A stretch of 27,191 nucleotides of DNA. It comes from a virus. Positions 21,750 through 27,191 of this stretch are shown here, piece after piece. The position numbers and the translations under genes are program-made. The stretch's first letter is position 1. Every line of letters starts with the position of its first letter. The notes beneath the pieces were generated by a model. The model saw only the letters and a list, made by a program, of their open reading frames with translations, did no database searches and was not told the origin of the DNA. The DNA lies in the IMG/VR virus record IMGVR_UViG_3300009314_000075, positions 1-27,191 of that record, one strand, 5' to 3'.

Positions 21750-22216
21750 TACATAAAAACGCAGAAATTGGAAACACTAAAGGGATAACGTTAATAGAGC
21801 TTGGAGGGGGCGATGTTCAAATAAGTGTGATTAGTTGTAAGGTTAATAAATACACAGGAGTTGAGTTTGTAAATGATAAACCAACCCCTATTGGAACTAA
21901 ACACAATACCGTAGGATGCACAACCGACAACACACAACCCCAAGCAATACTATCATTTACAAGCGTTGCAAGCATAGAGGTTGTTGAAAGAGCGTTGGCA
22001 AAAGCGAAAATATTGCTAAGAAATATGGATAGCCGTATTGACAAAGCATTGCATATAGCTGATGTTAGCGGTTGTTTTTCAGCGGCAGATATAAAGAAAG
22101 CTTACCAAGCTGGCGCAATAGAAACATTAACCGATGGAACCGGCAAGAATACGCCAAGCTTTAATGACCTTAAAGAAATTGAAATTGATGCTAAAAAGTG
22201 GTTAGAGAACACATAA
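21746..22216 (+). CDS. Hypothetical protein, 156 aa
   Basis: The N-terminal half is beta-rich (GITLIELGGGDVQISVISCKVNKYTGVEFV), with Cys at SCKV and GCTTD. The C-terminal half is helical, with VERALAKAKILLRNMDSRIDKALHIADVSG and a final KKWLENT. The gene is coupled to the FtsK-gamma-like gene by an ATGA overlap and ends with a TAA inside the ATAACGG motif at 22213-22219. It is the first gene of the motif-separated series. Function unknown; no enzyme motif is seen. Confidence 0.6.
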   Translation: MIHKNAEIGNTKGITLIELGGGDVQISVISCKVNKYTGVEFVNDKPTPIGTKHNTVGCTTDNTQPQAILSFTSVASIEVVERALAKAKILLRNMDSRIDKALHIADVSGCFSAADIKKAYQAGAIETLTDGTGKNTPSFNDLKEIEIDAKKWLENT

Positions 22217-22261
22217 CGGATCGTGTGCTTTGCGCAGTATTTTTAACAATTAAAAGATAAT

Positions 22262-22438
22262 ATGGAAAAAGTAACTAAAGAAAAATTTTACGAGGTGCTA
22301 AGTAAAACACCTTACAGAACATCTGTTGTTTTAGGTATCAAGGGAATGAGATATAACGGAACAAAAGGACTGTTTAAGAATTCTATGTTTGCAAAAAAAG
22401 TTGATGGAGAATACTATTTAAATAAAGCGTTCTTGTAA
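22262..22438 (+). CDS. Small hypothetical protein, 58 aa
   Basis: This encodes MEKVTKEKFYEVLSKTPYRTSVVLGIKGMRYNGTKGLFKN..., a basic protein with an N-terminal helix and a beta-rich remainder ending YYLNKAFL, compatible with a winged-helix or AP2-like fold. ATG follows the leader TTTTTAACAATTAAAAGATAAT, a pattern repeated before several genes of this series. Function unknown, possibly DNA binding by charge. Confidence 0.6.
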   Translation: MEKVTKEKFYEVLSKTPYRTSVVLGIKGMRYNGTKGLFKNSMFAKKVDGEYYLNKAFL

Positions 22439-22466
22439 TGCACTACAACGAATAAAATACAGACAA

Positions 22467-22775
22467 ATGATAAACGAGATACGAAACGATAAAAGTAAAA
22501 TGGCTATGCAGTATGACACACTATTATGCGCTGCTATTTATAAGATATTAGACCAGAACTGGAAAGATGATATGCAGCCTAGTGAATTTAGTGCGTTTTG
22601 GTATGGATACGACACACTTAGCGACTGTTTATTCGAAGAAGGATTTAAGACTGTAACCAACAAAGAAATGAAACACGCTATGCAGTACCTAAAAGAGAAA
22701 GGAGCGGTTGAACTTAGACCTACTTATGATTGCGATTATAAAATATGTGGTCGGGGTTGGTTTAGTTGCGCATAA
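22467..22775 (+). CDS. Hypothetical protein, 102 aa, winged-helix-like C-terminus
   Basis: The protein is helical with aromatic residues (FSAFWYGYDTLSDCLFEEGFKTVTNKEMKHAMQYLKEKGAVELRPTYDCDYKICGRGWF). The segment VTNKEMKHAMQYLKEKGAVELRPTYDCDYKICGRGWF has a winged-helix pattern (helix, helix, then a beta wing). Cys residues in the wing are uncommon. The stop TAA is embedded in ATAACGG (22772-22778). Function unknown. Confidence 0.6.
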   Translation: MINEIRNDKSKMAMQYDTLLCAAIYKILDQNWKDDMQPSEFSAFWYGYDTLSDCLFEEGFKTVTNKEMKHAMQYLKEKGAVELRPTYDCDYKICGRGWFSCA

Positions 22776-22833
22776 CGGTTTTAACATGTGCCGTTTCAGA
22801 AACATGTACAGATAAATTAATAATTAAACTACT

Positions 22834-22858
22834 ACCTCACAAGTAATATTTGTGCGGT
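22834..22858 (+). promoter_or_regulatory. Hairpin before the zinc-ribbon gene
   Basis: ACC-x-CACAA and TTGTG-x-GGT form an 8-bp stem with one mismatch around a seven-base loop, 18 bases before the ATG at 22877. It lacks a T-tract, so it is more likely a translational or RNA-stability element than a terminator. Confidence 0.4.
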
Positions 22859-22876
22859 GGGATAAAAAATAAAATT

Positions 22877-23392
22877 ATGTGGATTTGTGGAAAATGTTTA
22901 AAAGTAATAGACCCAATTAATGTAACATTTAACGAGGAATGTGAATTTTGCGGAGAAGAGCTAACGACATTAGAAGAAATAAATAGTCTGCTTGAAACTA
23001 AACTCAGCTTTCATGATTTGAATGAAACAGCAAATCAAATATGGACTGCAAAAAAATGTGACGATAAGGAAAATCGGGATAATTATCTCCAAAATGCACT
23101 AAATGACATTAATAAAATATTGAAACTGTACGAACTTAGTGCGTTGGCAAAGGCTGAAACGAACGAGATAGTAAAAGAAAAAAAAGGGAGGGATTTTAGC
23201 GTGGGCGACTACTGCACTGTATTCGATGGAAACAGATGGATGAAAACTGGCGATATTGGCAATAACGAAAGCTTTTGGGTTAAGGCCCTAATTACAGGAT
23301 TTAGAAAAACAGAACATAATGAACTTTTAGTTGATGTGGTGTTTGATAATGGAAGGGAAAGCAAAGGTCATTATATTGAGGGGGTTTTGTAA
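22877..23392 (+). CDS. Zinc-ribbon plus SH3/KOW-like protein, 171 aa
   Basis: ATG at 22877 is preferred to an upstream TTG. Residues 4-25 hold two CxxC pairs (C4-x-x-C7 and C22-x-x-C25, MWICGKCLKVI...ECEFCGEEL), a typical zinc ribbon. Residues about 30-90 are helical. The C-terminal 60 residues (FSVGDYCTVFDGNRWMKTGDIG...VDVVFDNGRESKGHYIEGVL) have a KOW/SH3-like barrel pattern. The combination suggests a nucleic-acid- or transcription-associated protein. Its stop codon lies within the TGTAATATATATTACA palindrome. Confidence 0.65.
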   Translation: MWICGKCLKVIDPINVTFNEECEFCGEELTTLEEINSLLETKLSFHDLNETANQIWTAKKCDDKENRDNYLQNALNDINKILKLYELSALAKAETNEIVKEKKGRDFSVGDYCTVFDGNRWMKTGDIGNNESFWVKALITGFRKTEHNELLVDVVFDNGRESKGHYIEGVL

Positions 23393-23403
23393 TATATATT
23401 ACA
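23388..23403. promoter_or_regulatory. 16-bp palindrome, second copy of the candidate operator
   Basis: TGTAATATATATTACA is a perfect palindrome whose 14-base core is identical to the core of the 24-bp palindrome at 10538-10561. It covers a stop codon and lies 95 bases upstream of the putative regulator at 23498. Confidence 0.55.
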
Positions 23404-23414
23404 TTTTGGTATTT

Positions 23415-23466
23415 TATCGGAATTATCCCCCGTATTTATTTGATTTATCTGAAACTTATTCCGATA
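23415..23466. promoter_or_regulatory. Spaced 9-bp inverted repeat upstream of the 175-aa gene
   Basis: TATCGGAAT (23415-23423) and ATTCCGATA (23458-23466) are exact inverted copies separated by 34 bases, in the intergenic region before the ATG at 23498. With the palindrome at 23388 it suggests a regulatory region; it could also be an RNA hairpin. Confidence 0.45.
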
Positions 23467-23497
23467 TTGCAAATGTAATTAAATAGAAAATTGTAAT

Positions 23498-24025
23498 ATG
23501 AAGAGTCTAATAAAAAAACAGTTTAAAGCTCTCGAAATAACTCAGGAGTCTTTTTGTAAAAAATTTAATTATAAATACAAAGATTTTGCTGATAAGGTGA
23601 AAAGGATGCAAAACAGTATTGATAAGATAAATAAATTCCTAGAGCCTTTAGATTTGGAAATTCAAGTTAATTTTAAAGGTTTGTATATGATACCAGAACT
23701 AAACAAAGAATACGATTACTTTGATGATGGGAAAATAACCCCAAGCAGACACGACAAAGTTACAATAACCGAACTTGTGCGTTTTAACGAAATAGATAAA
23801 GAGATAAAGGCTGAATGGCTTGAAGAAGTTGAGCAATGCCACTGGCTTTATAATAAAGAGACAGACTATTTTGTCAAGGGGAGACTTAAAGAAACGAAAG
23901 AAGATGTGATATTTGTACGAACCTTAGACAGCGGATGGTTTAGTTTAGGATGGTGGGCGGGGCGTTTAGATATGGATGGAAGTTTGGCAGCTGTTGCTGT
24001 AGGTAGTTTATTAAATAACAACTAA
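23498..24025 (+). CDS. HTH-like N-terminus plus conserved phage domain, 175 aa
   Basis: Residues 1-60 (KKQFKALEITQESFCKKFNYKYKDFADKVKRMQNSIDKINKFLEPLDLEI) look like a divergent XRE helix-turn-helix. Residues 64-165 (YMIPELNKEYDYFDDGKITPSRHDKVTITELV...EVEQCHWLYNKETDYFVKGRL...GWFSLGWWAGRLDMDGSL) form a second domain that I know as a widespread uncharacterised module of Bacteroidota phage and mobile-element proteins. The fusion of the two is notable, because the second part usually occurs as a separate protein. The gene has its own 105-base intergenic region with a palindrome and an inverted repeat. Confidence 0.65.
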   Translation: MKSLIKKQFKALEITQESFCKKFNYKYKDFADKVKRMQNSIDKINKFLEPLDLEIQVNFKGLYMIPELNKEYDYFDDGKITPSRHDKVTITELVRFNEIDKEIKAEWLEEVEQCHWLYNKETDYFVKGRLKETKEDVIFVRTLDSGWFSLGWWAGRLDMDGSLAAVAVGSLLNNN

Positions 24026-24037
24026 AAACACTAAGTA

Positions 24038-24235
24038 ATGAGCGATGATAAAGCATTGCATATAGTTACCCACCGTGCTTTTACTAAAGGGCAAAAAGTT
24101 AAAGTATTAGTAGGCTGTGTGTGGCAAAATGCAGAGGTTGAAGATTACCACACAGACCCTAAATATTACTTATGTGGAACTGATGACTGGTCAACCCACT
24201 TCCACGAAGGCAACATAAAGGCCACTAAATTTTAA
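24038..24235 (+). CDS. SH3/KOW-like small protein, 65 aa
   Basis: HRAFTKGQKVKVLVGCVWQNAEVEDYHTDPKYYLCGTDDWSTHFHEGNIKATKF has the small beta-barrel pattern of SH3/KOW-type domains (G-Q-K-V-K-V start, Trp/Tyr-rich strands). The end of a very similar gene opens the window (1-30). It lies 12 bases after the previous stop and four before the next start, so it belongs to the same transcription unit. Such small barrels often bind nucleic acid or ribosomal partners; function here unknown. Confidence 0.6.
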   Translation: MSDDKALHIVTHRAFTKGQKVKVLVGCVWQNAEVEDYHTDPKYYLCGTDDWSTHFHEGNIKATKF

Positions 24236-24239
24236 AAAT

Positions 24240-24491
24240 ATGACAAAAAAGAACGAAACAAACGTACAAGCGAGAACTTATAAGGAATTTAAGAAGCTAT
24301 TAAAACTCTCTTATAATATGGGCTACACATTCAGACATAAGCAGCATGGAGCTTTCAAACTCTGGTATATCAGAGGCTGCAACGGAATTAGCTTATATGA
24401 TTGCAAGAGAATTAAATACATAGAACAAGGGTGCAATATAGATACTATTAGTTACAGAGAGTTTTTATCAAGCTTACACGGAGAGGTTTAG
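24240..24491 (+). CDS. Hypothetical basic protein, 83 aa
   Basis: MTKKNETNVQARTYKEFKKLLKLSYNMGYTFRHKQHGAFKLWYIRG... is a basic, aromatic-rich protein with an N-terminal helix and three or so strands, and several Cys residues (GCN, YDCK, GCN) that may be structural. It starts four bases after the previous stop. No family recognised. Confidence 0.55.
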   Translation: MTKKNETNVQARTYKEFKKLLKLSYNMGYTFRHKQHGAFKLWYIRGCNGISLYDCKRIKYIEQGCNIDTISYREFLSSLHGEV

Positions 24492-24558
24492 TATGTTTTT
24501 ATAACGTATGGGTAAGTTTAGCACGAATGATTTAGTAATAATTTAACACGTGAAAACG

Positions 24559-25002
24559 ATGGAATATACAGGAAAACTTTACGGAAAAATAGGAAATAAA
24601 TATTTTGATACAGGAGTTACAAGCGAGGATTACGACAAATTACAAACGATGAATATAGAACAAACATTAAATGACGTTGCGAACTATTTTAAGCACAAAA
24701 TAATTGAAGGTGAATTTGAATTTAAAAAGTGCGGGGAGCATACAGCAACAGTATTAATTGATGAAAAATACGAGTTCCAATTATGGATAGCTAATGAGCC
24801 AAAAAACAACTTTGACTTTTATGATAGTAGCTTTATGGTTAAAAATAGCGCCGACTTTCTGAAATTTAGAACACAAAAAGAACGACTTGCGGGGTGGAGA
24901 CAGATTAAACCACACGTACAAGCTTACAAAAACAAGGTGCTTAAAAGAGAGAAGCAAAAGGAACTTAATAGGCTAAAAAAGGAATTAGAAGCACTTGATT
25001 AG
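24559..25002 (+). CDS. Hypothetical phage protein, 147 aa
   Basis: ATG at 24559 (MEYTGKLYGKIGNKYFDTGVTSEDYDKL...) is preferred to a GTG nine bases upstream, because the MEYTGKLYGKIG start is common in Bacteroidota phage proteins. The middle is a mixed alpha/beta domain (VANYFKHKIIEGEFEFKKCGEHTATVLIDEKYEFQLWIANEP). The C-terminus is a long basic-acidic helix ending RLKKELEALD, the same ten residues as in the fragment at 275-337. Just behind the stop is the 95-base inverted repeat at 25010-25104. Function unknown. Confidence 0.6.
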   Translation: MEYTGKLYGKIGNKYFDTGVTSEDYDKLQTMNIEQTLNDVANYFKHKIIEGEFEFKKCGEHTATVLIDEKYEFQLWIANEPKNNFDFYDSSFMVKNSADFLKFRTQKERLAGWRQIKPHVQAYKNKVLKREKQKELNRLKKELEALD

Positions 25003-25009
25003 CCTTGCA

Positions 25010-25104
25010 TATAACGGTTTGTATAAGATTTGAAGGGCAAACCACTAACGATAATTAAGAGAGCAAAAGGCTATATTGTCCTTTTAATTTTATACTTCGT
25101 TATA
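25010..25104. repeat. 95-bp imperfect inverted repeat, attC-like
   Basis: Outer arms TATAACG (25010-25016) and CGTTATA (25098-25104) are perfectly complementary. After spacers of four and two bases, a second arm (25021-25036 with 25080-25095) pairs over 16 positions with one mismatch and two G-T pairs. Two box pairs, unequal spacers and a long loop are the architecture of integron attC sites, although the boxes do not match the canonical consensus exactly. Confidence 0.6.
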
Positions 25105-25123
25105 GCCAGTTAATTTTATAATA

Positions 25124-25408
25124 ATGCACAGAAATCCAAAAACAGTACGTGAGCTTAAAGAAACAATAAGCTTAAAAGAAAGTGAATTAATAGAACTTAA
25201 GCACCAATTAAAAAACGAACTTGAATTAGTGCCTGTAGGTTACGAGCTTATTGGTTCTGGTGATGAAGTTAAGGCGGGGGCGTTGGGTTATGAGCCTTAC
25301 CACGGAAATTGGAGCAAAACAGGAAACTCGGTAGGTAAGATACTGAATGAGCAAGGATATGTAACAGGAATAACCCATAGAGGGTGGAAATATGCCAACC
25401 CGGTTTAA
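25124..25408 (+). CDS. Small hypothetical protein flanked by inverted repeats, 94 aa
   Basis: This has an N-terminal helix of about 35 residues (TVRELKETISLKESELIELKHQLKNELELV) and a C-terminal beta-type domain (GYELIGSGDEVKAGALGYEPYHGNWSKTG...GYVTGITHRGWKYANPV). It resembles small phage-encoded modules of unknown role. The gene is bracketed by CGTTATAGCCAGTTAA (25098-25113) and its near-perfect inverted copy (25405-25420), so gene plus one flank could be a mobile or cassette-like unit. Confidence 0.55.
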   Translation: MHRNPKTVRELKETISLKESELIELKHQLKNELELVPVGYELIGSGDEVKAGALGYEPYHGNWSKTGNSVGKILNEQGYVTGITHRGWKYANPV

Positions 25409-25458
25409 TTGGCTATAACGCAGATGGGGTATGTGCTGAGAATTTAAAACAATTAGAT

Positions 25459-25764
25459 ATGATAAAACTTAAAGACAAAATTAATAAGAGTGTGGCATTA
25501 CGAACAATACGCAGAGATGCTGAAAAGATGTACAAAGAAAGTTGGCAGCCTGAATTGCAAATAGAAGCCTATGTAAAAGGGGCAGAGGCTATTTTAAATT
25601 ATTTGCACATACCACGTGTTAGCGGTAGTTTTCACTCAAATACAAACGAAGAGAATGAAAAGATACTGACTGATATACTTTACGAACATACAGATGAAAA
25701 AGAGATGAAAATTAGAGAAGTTGATTATGAGGAAGTGATTAAGGATATAATGGAATATTTTTAA
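25459..25764 (+). CDS. Hypothetical protein, 101 aa
   Basis: ATG at 25459 (MIKLKDKINKSVALRTIRRDAEKMYKESWQ...) follows an A/T leader (AATTTAAAACAATTAGAT) and avoids overlap with the previous gene. The protein is helical (LQIEAYVKGAEAILNYL), followed by an acidic C-terminal part (EENEKILTDILYEHTDEKEMKIREVDYEEVIKDIMEYF). No membrane segment or known motif is visible. Function unknown. Confidence 0.6.
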   Translation: MIKLKDKINKSVALRTIRRDAEKMYKESWQPELQIEAYVKGAEAILNYLHIPRVSGSFHSNTNEENEKILTDILYEHTDEKEMKIREVDYEEVIKDIMEYF

Positions 25765-25853
25765 ATAACCGCTAACGGCCACCAGCTATGAACTGGCTTT
25801 GATTGATTACAGATAAATGATAAAACGAGTATAAAACTTTAAAAACACGAGCG

Positions 25854-26093
25854 ATGGCAGATGCTAAAATAACGAGACTTAGGAACTTATTAACGCCTGT
25901 AAAGAACTACTTTACATTGCTAGAGGTCGCAGAAAAAGCAAGCGCAAACGATGAGATAGAAAAGTTTAATGTTACGCTTGCTATAATGAGGACGGAAATA
26001 GAAAGGATTAACGAGACTAAAGAAGAGATATGGGGAATAATAGCTGAAATCCCAGATAACGCGTGCGACGGTTTGGCTAAACGGTCGTTTTAA
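25854..26093 (+). CDS. Hypothetical helical protein, 79 aa
   Basis: MADAKITRLRNLLTPVKNYFTLLEVAEKASANDEIEKFNVTLAIMRTEIERINETKEEIWGIIAEIPDNACDGLAKRSF is mostly alpha-helical, with a helical-hairpin pattern of hydrophobic residues. The stop TAA lies in the loop of a hairpin (26076-26105), so gene end and structure overlap. The start is preceded by an 89-base gap with a CTAACGG motif and a short hairpin. Function unknown. Confidence 0.55.
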   Translation: MADAKITRLRNLLTPVKNYFTLLEVAEKASANDEIEKFNVTLAIMRTEIERINETKEEIWGIIAEIPDNACDGLAKRSF

Positions 26094-26118
26094 TGCCGTT
26101 TTAGCTGTTGTTAGGCAC
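26056..26118. repeat. Hairpin and R-box-like site at the end of the 79-aa gene
   Basis: GCTAAACGG (26076-26084) pairs with CCGTTTTAGC (26096-26105), with one bulged A, around the stop codon. It is flanked by ATAACG (26056) and GTTAGGCAC (26110-26118). GTTAGGC is an exact match to the integron R-box consensus GTTRRRY, and its inverted partner GTGCCTAAC follows the methyltransferase gene. The outer arms pair poorly, so a full attC is not shown. Confidence 0.4.
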
Positions 26119-26144
26119 AGTTTACCACCGATAAAATTAATAGA

Positions 26145-27095
26145 ATGGAATTAAATACAGTACATAATATAGATTTTTTAAATAATGATTTGCCCGATAA
26201 ATGTGCAAATTTAATAATTGCAGACCCTCCATACTTCGAGGTAAAAGGAGATTTTGATTTTGTATGGAATAGCTTTGAAGATTATTTAAAAGACGTTGAA
26301 AAATGGGCTATTGAATGTAAAAGGATTTTATCAGATAATGGCACTTTGTTTTGGTATGGAGATGCTAAAAATATCGCTTATGCTCAAATAATTTTTGATA
26401 AGCATTTTAATTTAATGAGCAATGTTACTTGTCATATTTTTGATAGGCAAACAAATAAAACACCAATAGAAGAAGCACGTAGTTTTATTAGTACTACTGA
26501 ACGTATTTTAATGTATAGCAACGAAACGTATAATTTAACTCAATGTGTTTACCATATACGGGATTACATAAGAAAAGAAATAACCAAAGCAAAAGGTAAA
26601 ATAGTATTAAAGCAAGTTAATGAAGCTTTAGGAACTGCAACAAATGGTGGTGGTGTTGCAAGTGCTTGCTTAAGCTTAAATAAAGCTGAGCCAACAATGC
26701 TAACAAAAGAAATGTATGAGAAATTGCAAGATTGGTGCTATCCATATTTACGCAAGGAATACGATGAACTACGCAAGGAATACGATGAACTACGCAGACC
26801 ATTTAACCCAACAGAAAAATATAAAATGGATGTATTAAGAGTTTCACAAGAAGGGCACATTACAGGTAAATACGACCACGACACAGTAAAACCAGAAAAG
26901 CTAACAAGGATATTAATAAACACTTGTAGCCGTGAAAATGATTTAGTAGTAGTTCCTTTTGCTGGAAGTGGAACAGAGTGTGCAATGAGTGCAAAAGAAA
27001 AACGTAATTTTATAGGCTACGAGATAACAGAGAAACACGCAAAGATGGCACAAGATAGAGCGAATAAAATATTAAAAGAACCTACTTTGTTTTAA
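26145..27095 (+). CDS. DNA adenine N6-methyltransferase (beta-type), 316 aa
   Basis: The DPPY catalytic motif (27-30, IIADPPYFEV) precedes the SAM-binding FAGSG motif (272-276, VVVPFAGSGTECAMS), an order typical of beta-class amino-methyltransferases. DPPY points to adenine N6 modification. Between them, residues about 135-235 form the probable recognition region, containing a 21-base tandem repeat that encodes LRKEYDE twice. No restriction enzyme gene is nearby, so it is an orphan methylase, probably protecting phage DNA or regulating promoters. The gene is bracketed by GTTAGGCAC and GTGCCTAAC, suggesting it arrived as a cassette-like unit. Confidence 0.85.
   Translation: MELNTVHNIDFLNNDLPDKCANLIIADPPYFEVKGDFDFVWNSFEDYLKDVEKWAIECKRILSDNGTLFWYGDAKNIAYAQIIFDKHFNLMSNVTCHIFDRQTNKTPIEEARSFISTTERILMYSNETYNLTQCVYHIRDYIRKEITKAKGKIVLKQVNEALGTATNGGGVASACLSLNKAEPTMLTKEMYEKLQDWCYPYLRKEYDELRKEYDELRRPFNPTEKYKMDVLRVSQEGHITGKYDHDTVKPEKLTRILINTCSRENDLVVVPFAGSGTECAMSAKEKRNFIGYEITEKHAKMAQDRANKILKEPTLF
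26748..26789. repeat. 21-bp tandem duplication in the methyltransferase gene
   Basis: Two in-frame copies encode LRKEYDE, and a third partial copy encodes LRRPF. The copies differ by one base (TTA versus CTA at the start). It lies in the putative target-recognition region, so copy number change could alter specificity. Confidence 0.7.
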
Positions 27096-27097
27096 TT

Positions 27098-27172
27098 GTG
27101 CCTAACTACGTTATATAAGACAGTCCACTGGTGTATATACTCCAAATAAGACGGATATAAACACCGTAGTTA
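27098..27172. repeat. Inverted repeat after the methyltransferase gene, attC-like
   Basis: TAACTACG (27103-27110) pairs with CGTAGTTA (27165-27172). Directly inside, TTATAT (27111-27116) pairs with ATATAA (27155-27160) after a four-base spacer on one side only. The element begins with GTGCCTAAC, whose GCCTAAC matches the integron R-box consensus RYYYAAC. Confidence 0.5.
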
Positions 27173-27191
27173 AAATTTGTTAAAAAAATAA

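Noticed and set aside
23388-23403. AT-rich palindrome as a replication origin
   Set aside because: A single palindrome without iterons; the same core near the portal promoter fits an operator better.
26617-26923. Minus-strand frames inside the methyltransferase gene
   Set aside because: They mirror the tandem repeat and the conserved motifs on the plus strand; shadows.
1-27191. Diversity-generating retroelement near the fibre-like gene
   Set aside because: No reverse transcriptase and no template/variable repeat pair was seen.

Overview
The window looks like part of an AT-rich, tailed-phage (siphovirus-like) genome from a Bacteroidota host, most likely Flavobacteriia-like. Three things support this. 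Start codons are preceded by A/T-rich leaders without Shine-Dalgarno sequences. Several intergenic sites match the Bacteroidota sigma consensus TTTG-N19/20-TAnnTTTG. Many proteins resemble families typical of Bacteroidota phages and prophages (Lin1244-type replication protein, Rha regulator, portal, HK97-gp10-like connector, tape measure). No host chromosomal gene, integrase, tRNA, rRNA or CRISPR array is visible. The window opens inside a gene, so it is a fragment or an arbitrarily opened circular map.

Minus strand, about 18.5 kb down to 0.38 kb, is the virion side, read right to left. It begins with a RusA-like resolvase, an unknown protein and the small and large terminase subunits. An accessory block follows (Rha regulator, HigA-N-terminus-like protein, one small protein) that ends in a terminator. 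A new promoter then starts the capsid block: a ClpP-like protease fused to a scaffold-like tail, the major capsid protein and three small proteins, closed by a strong bidirectional terminator. A third promoter starts portal, connectors, tail/fibre-type proteins and a small HEXXH membrane protein. A fourth promoter starts a 591-residue tail protein and the tape measure protein. Two short plus-strand units are embedded here (4.96-5.38 kb and 10.65-10.78 kb), each with its own promoter, like morons.

Plus strand, 18.6 kb to the right edge and again 1-0.38 kb, is the early/accessory side. A first operon (18.6-19.7 kb) carries six small overlapping ORFs, two of them helix-turn-helix-like, and ends in a strong terminator. 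A second promoter at 19.83 kb starts a probable replication operon: a DNA-binding-like protein, a Lin1244-type initiator-like protein, an unknown protein and a lone FtsK-gamma-like winged helix. From about 22.2 kb onward there is a one-directional series of small, mostly unknown genes and an adenine DNA methyltransferase.

The most unusual signal is in that last series. Most stop codons are in or next to an ATAACG(G) motif, and several intergenic regions form long imperfect inverted repeats with matching ends. Two genes are bracketed by near-perfect inverted flanks. The arrangement resembles an integron-type gene-cassette array (attC-like folds), although no integron integrase is visible. Other notable signals are a 24-bp perfect palindrome whose core recurs upstream of a putative regulator gene, back-to-back promoters sharing a TTTGCAAA box with a structured leader RNA, a possible internal scaffold start, and partial copies of the same gene ends at both edges of the window. 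No endolysin/holin pair and no DNA polymerase were recognised.
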